Assembly (NCBI GenBank): GCA_013398295.1
Contig: VZSF01006901.1
Location: 135,598 to 199,597 of the forward strand
Source: Chionis minor
Lineage: Eukaryota; Chordata; Aves; Charadriiformes; Chionididae
Reading direction: 5' to 3'
DNA length: 64,000 nucleotides
Program-made: the position numbers and the translations under genes
Notes under the pieces: generated by a model
The model's input: the letters and a program-made list of their open reading frames with translations, nothing else
The model's database searches: none
What the model was told of the DNA's origin: nothing
Shown: in pieces, positions 23,993 through 35,500 of the stretch
Numbering within the stretch: position 1 is the first letter of the stretch
Layout of the letters: the number at the start of each line of letters is the position of its first letter

Positions 23993-26704
23993 GTATTTGG
24001 CACGAGGCTCATATTTAAGGGGCTGAGCTTCAGCTCCACACAGGCACTAAATAAAACAGAAAGTGTTCTTGAGAGAAGTGCCTAATAGAAAAAAGGAGAA
24101 AAAAAAAACCTAGTAAAAAAAAGTCCTGTGATTAGGATTTATGATTCTCTCAATTTCTATCCTAATTATTGTAAAATCTTTTACTAACATTATTTTTTAA
24201 TTACAAAACGTTATCAAATTCAAAAATAGTCACTGTACTTTCATACAGCCCCACAAAAAACCACCAGCATAATGAGAAAGGACACTGCAAATCCTAAGAG
24301 CTGCCTCCTCCAAGTCATTCATTTCCACTGCCACAAGGAGGAATTCCTGAGAGCATCCTTCTGGGTTAAAGTATATAGTTCATTGATTTATAGATAAACT
24401 CATTTAAAAGAAACTGAATCTACCTACATAAATAAAGGTTATAAAATACCAATTCCAAAAGACTTTTTATTCTGTTAATCCAATAATGTATTTTCCTTTT
24501 ATTTTTTTTGCCTTACTTGATGTTTTTTCCACCCATATTTTAAGGCAATTTCTTGACAAGTAAATCCAGGCAATAAATATTTTTGTTGAGTCTGAGCTGT
24601 GAATTATCAAATCTAATGACACACTGACACAGCGCGTTCTTCCTGCCATGCAAAATTTATCACATGCAACTTGAGCACCTCTGAGCAGGAAGAGTCTACC
24701 ATTTTTGATTTATGTAGCTTCAAAGGAAATAGACACGTTTTAAAGTTGCAAAGCTGCGATTCCATTTTGTCTTCTGCTGGGCGTGTTTGATCAAATCAGA
24801 GCTTGCAAACCAAGCTCTCTACTGTGGTCTGTGTTTGAGAGGGGAGAGAGTTCTTTTTGTGGGAATGATCTAGCTCAGGAAAAATGCCGAGGTTAGCACA
24901 CCCCTGCGTAAAACACATTGCCGGCATTACTTGGCACTGCTGCCTGCAGGTCAAGCTTCTGCTCATGTCAGCAATCTCGGCACGTTTGGAGGAAGCTTGG
25001 CAGGATGATGGAAAAAACTGTGTGTCCCTCCTCAATGAATCCTCCCCTCCGCTCCTCACCCTCTGGACACCAAGAGCACCAGTATAGTTGGATGGTGCTG
25101 CTCACCTGGGCTAGAACATCTTCTAACACTATTTTTAATCATGGTTTTCCTCCCAGAGAAATAAAAGTTATTCAAAGTTTTCTTGTCACCTCCCAAAAAG
25201 TTGTAAGGGATGACAGAGAAGTAAAGAAATAAAGTACTACTGATCACAGGAAGAGCAAGGCCAGATGGAGACGGGTTAAAATGACTTAAGTGACTGATTA
25301 GAACTGAAAATGAATCATATTAATATGCTGTGACCAGAATCAAGTATGCTTTGATAGGCTAGTACCTATCACTTGAAACTCAGTGCACCTAAACAGTGAT
25401 GCACGTCCATGTGTTGCAACATCACCTCTTTGAAAGACTGCTGAGTGTCCCAGCGAGCATGGCGCTGGCTCCGAGAAACTGCTTCACAGAAGGTGAAGGT
25501 GACTTGGGGAGAGCAGGCACGGTGTCCCTGCCTCAGGGGAGATGGGCAAGAACAAAAAAAAAAAAATAAAGGAAACTGCTCTAGCAAACCACAAGGTTGT
25601 GATGCTTCATGCTACAGTGGAGTAATGTTGAACACCAGGGAAAGCCAGGATTCAGATTCTCCTGCCCGTAAACCCGACTGGACTGAAAACTGCATTTCTG
25701 ATGCATCAGTGGTGCTGGGACGGGGCGCACAGCTGAGTTCTCCTTCTAGCCACGGGAGGGCAGAGCTGCTCACACGTTAGACATATGACACAAGCGTGCT
25801 TTTACATAATATTAAGAAGTCTGTAAAACTTCAGTACCAGATATCCCTTACACAGTTTCAAACAGCTTTGGTTAGAGAAAGCAAAACTCTTGTCTTTTTA
25901 AATAGATGTCAGACAGCTGGAGGAATACACACCCAGCTCAGTTCTTAGGAGAGACCTGCAAAAGAGAATTAAATTGAACTCTGTAAGCTGCAGCTGCAGT
26001 CCCATAGCCAGGATGAGGAAATTCCAAGAACAGATGATTGAGGTGGCAATGAGGTGGCAGTAAGACTATTTACCCAGGAGAGGAAGAAAAGACTATTTAC
26101 ACAATGGTATTGGGGTTCTTCCTAAGCATAATCGTAAGGGCTTTAGTAAAAAGAAAGGGCAAGTACAGAACTTACCCAATTAAGATGACACACAATGACT
26201 AGGATCGCAAAAAATGTAATTTAACTTTGCTATGTTAGGAGTTAAGTTACTGAGATTTGTTTGCACAGAGATTGAACGATCAGTCCTTGCATACATAAAA
26301 ATTCAAAATAACTATTTAACGAAGCTAAAGGTTTTCTATTTTAAATCTTCAGTAGGTGTGCATGTTACTATTTTAAAGAAATCATAGGCTAAATGCAGTT
26401 CTCAGTAAGCACAGTGTTTTCAGCTCATGTTATTTCTATTGCTGATGGAACAGAGAGGACTGACTACAAACCATACATATGCTTCTGCTTCTCATATTTA
26501 AAAATAACACCTTTGACTTACAAAGATTATCAGGTTTTTACTCCACATGGAGTAAAAATGTTAACCTGTTTACTCACATTATCAGGTCCATCAGTTTTAA
26601 CTTGGACAAGAAAATAAAATGAAAGACACCACGCAGACCAGTGCACAAATACACCGCATGAACCTTCCTCTAGGAAAAAGAGAAGAATGTCCTTTTTACA
26701 GGTC
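23993..26704. other. No gene seen
   Basis: Mostly AT-rich unique sequence. A near-duplicate of AAGACTATTTAC occurs at about 26062 and 26089, a small local duplication. No repeat family recognised. Confidence 0.5.
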
Positions 26705-26985
26705 AGCTACATTAGTTTACATTATTTTCATAAAGCAGATCCAAGTTCTGCATTTGGCACACATTATTCAGCAGCCAATAGAAGAATTAAATTAAAGCAA
26801 TATAGCTGGCAGCGTGGAGGCCTAAACAGCTGGCCAGCGTAGTTATATGTGCAAACATGCAGCTGTGTGCATTGCTAATCTGTGTAAACATGCAAATGTG
26901 CATATAGCAGGAAGGTTTAAATTAAGCCATGTCAGTTTAAAATACCTCAGGTATCAGAACTGAAACAAATACTCAATTGTGGCAC
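26705..26985. promoter_or_regulatory. Candidate enhancer with octamer, forkhead and paired E-boxes
   Basis: A perfect octamer ATGCAAAT (26890-26897) abuts a forkhead word GTAAACA (26884-26890). E-boxes CAGCTG lie at 26827-26832 and 26860-26865. AT-rich homeodomain words (GAATTAAATTAAAG) precede them. The close packing of octamer and forkhead sites is the most specific regulatory pattern in the window. Function is not shown. Confidence 0.33.
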
Positions 26986-28377
26986 ATTTCAAGCAAGACA
27001 AACATTTCTTCGGCAGCTCTAGTTTTTCTCTTTGGGACTCTCCACCTGCCAGGCTGTAAGGTTCCTCGCGCATTTTATCTGAGCACAGATTTCTCTTCTC
27101 CTCGAAAGGCAAAGGAAGATGCCCAGGAATTAGTATCTCCTGGAGCCAGAGCTGTTGGATGAGGTGAGGTAACCGCTCCCAAGCTTTGCTACAGAAAAAG
27201 CAGAAGTGAAATACAGCTCCAGACTTCCTGAAGGTCTCTCTCCCATGTCATGCAAGGATGGGCGGAGGAAGAGACCTCCTTTGCTCCCATGTTCCCCTCC
27301 AAGGGCCACTCCCCACCATGCTGCCAAAGGCTCTTTGCCTTTCTTCAACACATCCACTTAATGGTTATTTCATTGGTGTCTTCCCTGTTGTGCCTTCAGC
27401 ACTGAGACCATCTCAAAGTTTATCTTCCAAGATGATTGGGACCTTTGGTTTTGGGGAACAGCTGTTTGAGAAGGTGGTGTGCTGAATGTCTAGATTTGTG
27501 ATCCTGCATGCTCCAGCGAGGACATGGGTGCAGAGAGGCTGTCTCCAGGCTGAGCACATTCTTGCTCAGTAGCTTCCAGAATGGAGCACTGAGGAGAGGA
27601 CAGAAGAGTGCATGAAATTCAAGTGAGCACAGGTGGGCCTTGCCCTACCACCTCCTGAAATACAGCACCTCTATTCTAGGAAAGCACCAGTAGCGCTGAA
27701 TGCCACAGAGAAAACCACCTACATGATGCTCGGTGGTAATGAATTGAAAGCTGCTCACATCACACCTCTACCCCTGTTTTGGAAAAGCAGATCAGAGCTA
27801 AGATCTACTATGCTGGGAATTAAAGAGAAATAGGAAAGGGTGGAGGGAATTCAGAGCCAGTCTGCACTGGTGCAGACGCTGAGGTGCAGTGCTCTGGGAC
27901 CTGAAACACACACCAGCCAGGTTCCTGCTCAGGTGGCCACTGCTACCTTCAGGCAGAGAGGGATGGACAGCATCTTGTTTCCCCCTGTACCGACTGTTAG
28001 ATATAACTCTCTGCCCGGTCAGTGTGATGGTTCACAACATAAAAAAAAGAAGTACTAATTTTTAAGCAAGCCCCTCTCCTCTCCAAACCCACCACGTCTC
28101 AGCCAATGTAGAAGACAATGCACAGACATGAACTTAGCAATAGGCAATGCCAAACCACTCCTAAAGAAACCTGAGCTTGAGCCAATATCCACAGAACTCA
28201 CTGCAAAACGTTCCTCAGTAGGTGTTGGTCAGGAACTATACAGTTTATCACTCATTACTACCTTAAACAGAGGGGAATAATAGTTCCAAAACAAGGAGCT
28301 TTGGGGATACGGTGCTTTATATGGAGACGGGAGATTACATTACAGGCAAGATTTAGCGCTACTTTTACAGACAGGTG
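26986..28377. other. No gene seen
   Basis: Unique sequence leading into the pair of sauropsid repeat relics. Open frames are short and unconvincing. Confidence 0.5.
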
Positions 28378-28456
28378 TTAACCAGGAGCAAACCTATTGA
28401 AGTCAGTGGACTTACGCCAGCGTAAAACCTGCACAACTGAGAGAAGAGACAGGGTC
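28378..28456 (+). repeat. Old sauropsid/amniote interspersed repeat relic
   Basis: CCTATTGAAGTCAGTGGACT, then TACGCCAGCGTAAAACCTGC and ACAACTGAGAG match the TTGAAGTCAATGGACTTACA, CCAGTGTAAAACTGG, GTAACTGAGAG series. It is one of the clearer copies and lies 170 bases from another copy at 28625. Confidence 0.65.
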
Positions 28457-28624
28457 AACGTTAAACGGAGATAGCAGAGGCAGGGAACCGCCTGTGGAAA
28501 AATGTTCACGCATACTTTGCACACATCATTGCTATGATTAATTTCTTGTGCATGCATGAAGTACTCAAAATGTGGGCTTGAACTTGCTAACTCCAGCAGT
28601 ATGAGAATAGACTCACACAGCGGA

Positions 28625-28690
28625 TACTCAGCTGGAGTAAATCAACATAACCCTATTGAAGCCAAAGGAGCTACATCAATTTATAGCACT
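28625..28690 (+). repeat. Old sauropsid/amniote interspersed repeat relic with self-complementary ends
   Basis: CTCAGCTGGAGTAAATCAAC, then ATAACCCTATTGAAGCCAAA and GGAGCTACATCAATTTATAG. The left GCTGGAGTAAAT and right ATTTATAGC are partly complementary, as in intact copies where GCTGGTGTAAATC faces GATTTACACCAGC. One of the best matches in the window to this group. Confidence 0.65.
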
Positions 28691-29099
28691 AAAAGATCTG
28701 GTCTGGAGGCATTCAAAAACCGCATGAGGAAAACAAACCCACCAAAAACAAAAACAAGAGGAAACACATTGAAGGGAATGTGCTTTACTATCCTAAAAGG
28801 CAACTTTGGTTTTCTTTCCCTAAAGATGTACTTATTCATCCTACTCCTGGGGGAGTTGCTCACAAAGCTTTCTTACATTGCTGTCCATTCAGTGTCAGGT
28901 TTCACTCCCACCAGCCATTCAGTTTAGGGGCTCCCTTGCTGATTAAGAGACTTAAAGTAACTCAGTGACAGTCCAGATGCTAGACACTGACTCTCTAGGT
29001 AGCTATTTGAGGCCTGGTAATTTAAAACCTTTTATTTAAACCCCCATCAGCTTCCAAAATACAACTTTCAAGACCTAACTTACTGTGCTTTCAAATTAC

Positions 29100-29290
29100 T
29101 GAAAGCAGCAGGTGGGCTATAAGGAAGCAATTTGTTATAAACATGATGCTGCCTACATAATGGTAGCTGTTTAATCCCTGCAGTGGTTAATGGCCAGCAT
29201 GCTGGAGAAGAGCGCAGAACAATTTATGAATTCCAAATATGCTTTTTGTAACAGAATTCTGGCATCCAAGAAGAGTAATGTGATATATGG
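29100..29290. promoter_or_regulatory. Candidate conserved noncoding block
   Basis: Words include CAATTTGTTATAAACATG, CTGCCTACATAATGG, CAGTGGTTAATGGCC and AACAATTTATGAATTCC. No open frame and no repeat signature. Low-confidence call from texture only. Confidence 0.22.
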
Positions 29291-30529
29291 GGCCGACTAC
29301 TCTGATTATGCCTCAGCCCTTCTCGTAGAGCCTCCAGGAAAGATTTTAGGCTATTCATAACCTAGGGTTGTTTAGCAGCCAGATCTTCAGATTGGAAACA
29401 CCTTGAATCCCTGGGGTCAATTTAGATTTTCATCCTTTTAGTGTACAATAGAGGCGTTGAGATTGGGAGGCATTTCTGAGGATGAAAGCACTGCAAACAG
29501 TACAGGAAGCACATCTTGGATTAGACCATACAAATCAAGAGGCTCCGTGTTGCTCACAGATACCCACAGCTTTGTGGTTCACGTGGGTGCTGCCCAAAAC
29601 TCTGACACACACACATCCCACCCCCCGAAACAACCCTGAGAACTATTTTCTGTTAATGGATCTGAATCTTCAGCATCTTCCCTGCAAATAGTCTCTGTAA
29701 GTGCTGCTGGGCAGTGAAACACGCTCCTCTCCTCTTTGAGGAAAGAAGAGTGTTCAGACTTCACTAGTGATTCCGAGAGTCCCCCTGAATGCACTCATCC
29801 CAGCAGACGTACCAGGACTGACCATCGCTCACTAAAGGGAACAATTATGAGGCACTTGAGAAGTTCCAGGCTGCAATGAACGCTTCTGACTCCCTTCTTA
29901 CATTATTATAATAACGATGATAAATGTTTGCAGTGGCCACTCTCAAACATTTCCAGCCCTAACACTTTGGACAGGTTTGAAAAGGGAACAGATCATACCT
30001 TTGAGTGTTTCTGTGCTGCAATTGACAATAGAAATGTAACAAAACAAACAGCAATTGATGTTGGTTCACACAGCAAACCCAGTAGAAAAATAGCATTAAA
30101 AGTGACACTGGAAGGTTTGTTCTGTTTTGGGGGGGTTCAGTAACATCCGAGCAATGAGTGGGAGCTGTACTGATAATGCATCGCTGAAGACCAACACTGC
30201 ATGCAGCACAGCAGAGGCTTTATTTATGAATCCCAGATTCAGGACTGAACCAGTACTTTCTGGTGTGCATAGCAAAAAATCCAAATGTGCAGAAGAGGAA
30301 ATAACCCCACAAAGAGAACAAGGGAAAGCTTGAAAGTGATGTCCCTTCTAAATGAACTGGAAAGAAAATGCACTTACCGCTTTGACAGCAAATCACAAGG
30401 TAATTGTTTCTTCCCACAGACATTATTGTAACATAGACAAAAATTGGTCACCATTAAACAAAGTTTACTCAGTGGCATTTTTACTGTTCTGCTGATGGGC
30501 CAGTTAAGAAAACACTGAATAAATTATGA

Positions 30530-30715
30530 AACAATAGAAAGAAGATGGCTCTTTATAAGCAGCGCTCGATATAACAATTTTAAAAGGCTATAACACAAGT
30601 TTATTGAATTTGGCAGGGCTTATAAATCCTAACTCCCATTACTGTGCTGCAACTTAAAAAGAAGTATTCTTCAATTTGTCATTGGAAATTTCAAGTTTAA
30701 ATGGTCCCAGTGCAA
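30530..30715. promoter_or_regulatory. Candidate conserved noncoding block
   Basis: Words include GATGGCTCTTTATAAGC, GATATAACAATTTTAAAAGG, GTTTATTGAATTTGGC and TTCAATTTGTCATTGG. Lacks repeats and open frames. Texture-based guess. Confidence 0.2.
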
Positions 30716-31451
30716 AATGATAACTTACTCACATGCTCGAATGTTTCCATGCACACACCACAGGTCAAACATCTGGCTAAATGCAGCACTCCGTACTGCA
30801 GCCTGTCCTGCGGATGCAGGCATGTGTGAGACATTGGTCTTTACATATCCAGCTGACCAAATATTTATCTCATTTGAGATCTCACTGGCCGTGTTGTTTT
30901 GTTGTTTTTTTAAAAAGAATTCTGACCCTCTTGAACAGCTTTCTACGATTATTTGGTGTTGCAAAAGCTCAAAAGGAGTACCAGAGCATTTCAGTTAGGA
31001 TGCCCGTGAGTGCACCCAGCTGGTTTAATGGCAATCAAGTAACCAAAGGGTGTTTTGGGAACCTTTGATTCCCTTGCAGGAACTGAAGTGCTTGCCTACA
31101 GACTGTTTCTGGCACGAGATGGTCTCATGTTGTGGAGTAACACTCCCCAGTAATTAACCTGAGCTCCCAAGACCTTCCTCCCTGTCCCATGAAATCTTCA
31201 GAGCTGTGATTTGCAGCAGGGAACAGATGAGACACAAAATGCATTTGGCCACAAGGCAGAATTGCAGAACTAAGTCTGGAAGATTTCAAAAGGGAAGTAG
31301 GCTCTTTTCCCCTTTCTCTACATAACAAGCATGCTAATCTGAAGCTGTTCTAAACAGACAACTCCTTTCTAGAGTATTGTCTTACAGGTAGGTCCAATTC
31401 ATTAAGAGAAGACAGCATTGGAGAATTTAACATTTATTTTTGAAGTAGGTG

Positions 31452-31475
31452 AAAAAAGAAAAAAAAAAAAAAAAA
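31452..31475. repeat. A-rich tract
   Basis: Six A, a G, then about 17 A. Flanks are unique. No element body is recognised upstream. Confidence 0.8.
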
Positions 31476-32327
31476 GAGGCTTAACTCTAGAAACTGCTAG
31501 AAATGCAGCTGCTCCAAGCCTGAAATGCTAAACTGTGACTTGAAGTAAATGATTCCAAAATTTGTCAGACAACCCTGAGGCTTTCTACTTTGTTTTCGTT
31601 CTGTGGAGGGTATACAGCTGTGTACAGACTTCAGATGAAAAGATACAAATATTTTGTAGTAACAAATTCACATCATCCTGCTGAAGTTTTCTATTAATTT
31701 CTGCTTTGAATTTGCAGGTGAAAAGCTGAAATAAAAATCTACCTTGAAAAATACTTAACTTAAGGGCTTGAACCAAAGACAAACAGGAGCTGGTGAAAAA
31801 AAATCTGCACATCTTTAACAGTTTATATATATGCAGTAAAGATAAACTGCATTTTCACAGTGACAGAATGACTGGTAAAAGGGGACTTTTGCAGGGACTA
31901 GGCTGTGACATCTATTTTTAAATCTAAAAAAAATGCTTTCTAGTTATGTACTTCAGACCTACCTTGAATGAAATGCAGCACCATTTAAAAAGAGGAATGA
32001 GAATATCCATAAAACAGAGACGTATCTGTTCCTCCAGAGACACAAATAGTTAAATTAGAAGCTTAAAGTTCATCACTTGTGTTTGTGTGAAAGCACACTT
32101 AAGCCAACTGACAAGCTCCACGTTTCCAGGAGGAGATCAGCGGTGGTGTGATGACTCTTGGGCTGTTCTGGCTTCTGAACACCAGCCTTCATTTAAGAGC
32201 TTTCTTTCAATACAAGCAATAATATTTGGACAGCTCCAATAGAGCAGGATTTACGTCTCTTTCTACAGCCCCCCTCTCTAGAACGAGTGTTTTCAAAATA
32301 CTGATGATTTTTTAAGCCTCCTTTGCT

Positions 32328-32405
32328 TGGTGAGGCACAGAGAGAGTAACAGCTTTGCCCAAAGTCAAGTGAAGTGAGAGGAAAGTGATATTCCTCCAGG
32401 TCACG
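32328..32405 (-). repeat. MIR-like SINE relic, fragment
   Basis: GTGAGGCACAGAGAGAGTAA, then CAGCTTTGCCCAAAGTCAAG and TGAAGTGAGAGG correspond to the MIR core in reverse orientation (GAGGCACAGAGAGG, TTGCCCAAGGTCA, AAGTGGCAGAG). It sits 50 bases from the sauropsid repeat relic at 32456. Confidence 0.65.
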
Positions 32406-32455
32406 CTAAAAACCCAAGGCAGACTGAGAGCTGCATTCAGATGATGATTCTCAGC

Positions 32456-32527
32456 TCTGATCCAGGAGCTGCTGAAGTCGATGCAAGTCTCTCTACTGAC
32501 TTTAACGGGCAACAGACCAGGACCCTT
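32456..32527 (+). repeat. Old sauropsid/amniote interspersed repeat relic
   Basis: TCTGATCCAGGAGCTGCTGA, AGTCGATGCAAGTCTCTCTA, CTGACTTTAACGGGC and AGACCAGGACCC. The known pattern is GATCCAAAGCCCATTGAAGT, CAATGGAAAGACTCCCATTG, ACTTCAATGGGC, TTTGGATCAGGCCC. Order and spacing agree throughout. Confidence 0.65.
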
Positions 32528-35500
32528 TGGCCTTAACCCATGGGTTAATCCTTGGCACAAGCCTGAAGATAAGTAATTGCAGAGCAACTATGCTTCTTGC
32601 AAAGTAGCACATCACAACAGCCAAATTTGCTTCACGTGGACTGGGAACGTGCAGCACACTAAAAAGCACAATTCCCATTGTTATCACATTGTTGAAACCC
32701 TCAGAAATTTGCAAGTGCAGTCTGCTGCTCTGAAAAACAACCACCCCGTGCACATTTCATGTCACATCCCTTTGTTATTATAGGGTCATCTGCTGCCCCG
32801 GATCCGTAAGCTCTGTAGTTTACTAGAAAAGTCCAAAGGAGGACACTGAGACCCTGCCATTTTCTCACCTAGAAGTATTGATACTTTTTCAAATTCAGGT
32901 AAACTGATAAGAATTGCAAGTTTTTATATGAAAACAGATAAAATTACAGTATAAACTCTAAAGAGGGAAATTTTGCTCTAAACGTAGGTTTTGTTTATTT
33001 CAGAACAAATATTCCCTATAAAAAGCATTGAACTCCTGTACAGGGTCCAGCTGTATTTTGATTCAAGGTAATCACGTTAGCCCAGATACTGGCTGCATGC
33101 TAACAAAATCCTTTTTTGAAATGTGCTCTAAATAACACATTCTGAGATGTCGTTAGACTAAATGCAAACAGAACATGAGCCTTGAAGCGCTGTACACATA
33201 AAAAAAAGGATTCCTAGAAGTTGCACTTTATGGGACATATCATGCACTGCTGACGTCCTTGGATGCTTTGCCAGAGCCAAGATTAATAGCCCATTTTAAA
33301 GCCTGAAAATGCTTAAGAACTGAAATGCTAGCGATGATGGCTGAGCTCCCTCATGTTCCACTGAGATCAATGAATTTGAAAGCATTTGGCATCTTATGTG
33401 ATGGGCGAGCTTTGCTCTAGCTACCAAATCTTGATTAGTCCAAAGAAGAAGAACTTTGAACACAGTCTTGGAAGAACATAGAGGAAAATGTGAGCTGTCA
33501 TGGAAGAGAAGTAAATCTCCTCCCTGCCAGCCACAGTAAATATCTCTCTCTGTCTCTCATCAGTTTCCCCTTCCCCCCACGATCCCAAAGGGAAAAAAAA
33601 ATATTGATCTTAATGGACAAGACTGGACCACCTGATAGTGTATTTCTGACCAGCTATGTACAACCTCCTGGGAATTTCAACAAACATCATAAACAAAACC
33701 AGGTGGGAAACTGGTTTCATTTATTTTCATTTTACAGAGAAGTTCAGACTGAAATTGAGTTGTTTAGAAAACTACAAGACCTTGAGGGGCCAGGAGAGAA
33801 ACCTATGTCAATCTGAAATCCACAGTCCACATCTCACTAAAAGCAACAGTATATTTATGTTATGTGCCCAGAATTAGCAATAAATAAAGAAACACTGTTA
33901 AAGATGCAGAGGCAAAAATCCTAGTTTACACAGCTGCACCAACCCAAAGCATTTTATAAAACTATGCAGTACCTGAAAAAGGTTGAATTGCAGCCTCATA
34001 TGAAAGGGAGTTTCACAGCAGTTTACAACAGGATGTGAGGGTCATCAGTACACAGCTATAGCTGCAAATTAATTTAAAAATAAGAAGTAAGAAGCTGGAG
34101 TTTAGGCCAAATAGCGGGATAATGTGCAACACAAGTCCTTTAAAGCTGACAAGTCATTTGAAATTAATGTTTCGTCTCATTGACAAGATGGAGAGTACCC
34201 ACTTGCACTATATGAAGAAGGGCTCAGATTGAAACCGGGAATGTCAGCTACCTGGTCATCATCCTAAGTATTCCTCAGAAATTTCTCTCCAATGCATCTC
34301 CTGAGCTACTGAAACTAGAAAAACACAGAATGAAAACCTTCATCTCAGAGGTAAGGTGAAAATCCAGTTGTGGCCATGCTTACATTTGAGAAGAGCCTGC
34401 TCTCCACTGGCCATTACCAGCTGTACGGTAACACGGGCCTCCCTGTCAGCAAGGAGAAGTTAAGGCTGTGACACGAACTCTTTCGACCGACTCACCCTTC
34501 GCTCAGAGGTCAGCAGCTCTACAACAAGCAGGCACCAACAGTTGCGTCAGGAGCATGCTCAAGCACAAGCAAAACTTCAGAAAGAAGCACGTGAGGCTCC
34601 GCAGCCTCCGAGAGTTTCTTGCTTATGAATGGGTGAATCTTAACGGCAGAGCATGACGATAAGCCTTAACTGCAGGGCAGAGACATCAGTGCTTTTCCAT
34701 TCTTCTTGACATGACAGTAAGTGCATGTCAAAGAGAAAATGGCAACACTTCCTTAATCAAAGCAAGGAGCAAGTTTTCACCCGCAAAAAACATAGATTAA
34801 GACTTAACTCTGATGAAGCTGCTGTCAGACCAGCATGACAAAAAAAGATTCACACCCTTGCAGAAGCAGCCTAGAGAATGTAATTTAAAAGAAAAAATAG
34901 TTTGCCAGCACAATCTGATCTGGGTGCAGCTCCTCTGCCATTTTTCATGCAGATTCAGAAAATACAATTTCATGAGAAAAGGAAAAATTGCAACTTCATA
35001 AGAGATGAAAATTCAAAAGGCCAGATCCCTTTTTTATATAAAGCAGCCCTTTCCCATCATTTAGCTGAGGAAAGGAGCTTAAAAATACATTAAATTTAAA
35101 TTTACTTTTATATCCTGTTAGACTGCTGGGGTGGTATGGATAGTCTTCGACATAGTTCAGAATCAAATCACACTGCAAGTTACAGAGAGTCCCGAATACC
35201 CTGTTTTATTAGCACACAGAACAGCACCACTCAATACCAAATAGCTTTCATTGAGCCCTTCACGAAGAGGCATGGTAGCGCAGACCCCACCTCTGCAGCT
35301 GCACATATTCACCAGTGTCCCTTGTGCTATTTCATTTTAAGAAGAGATGAGAACATGGACAGACTGGGCAGAAAATGGACAGGTTTCCATAGTCAAAAAA
35401 GTGAGCCACTGTGTCCAAGACTACAGCTGTTGATAGATTAAGGTAATGCTGGGCTCTGTGTTGCCCAATATCAGGCAACACAGGGGTGAAAGTGGTGATA

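Larger units (their letters stand above)
29291..32327. other. No gene seen outside the marked block and A tract
   Basis: Unique sequence; small frames on both strands only. No splice-flanked coding exon was recognised on either strand. Confidence 0.5.

Noticed and set aside
33345..33425. Possible sauropsid repeat copy (CCACTGAGATCAATGAATTT)
   Set aside because: Resembles the TTGAAATCAATGG word but the following order does not hold.
33715..33780. Possible MIR core (CATTTTACAGAGAAGTTCAG)
   Set aside because: The match ends after about 20 bases and the expected GCCCAAGGTCAC block is absent.
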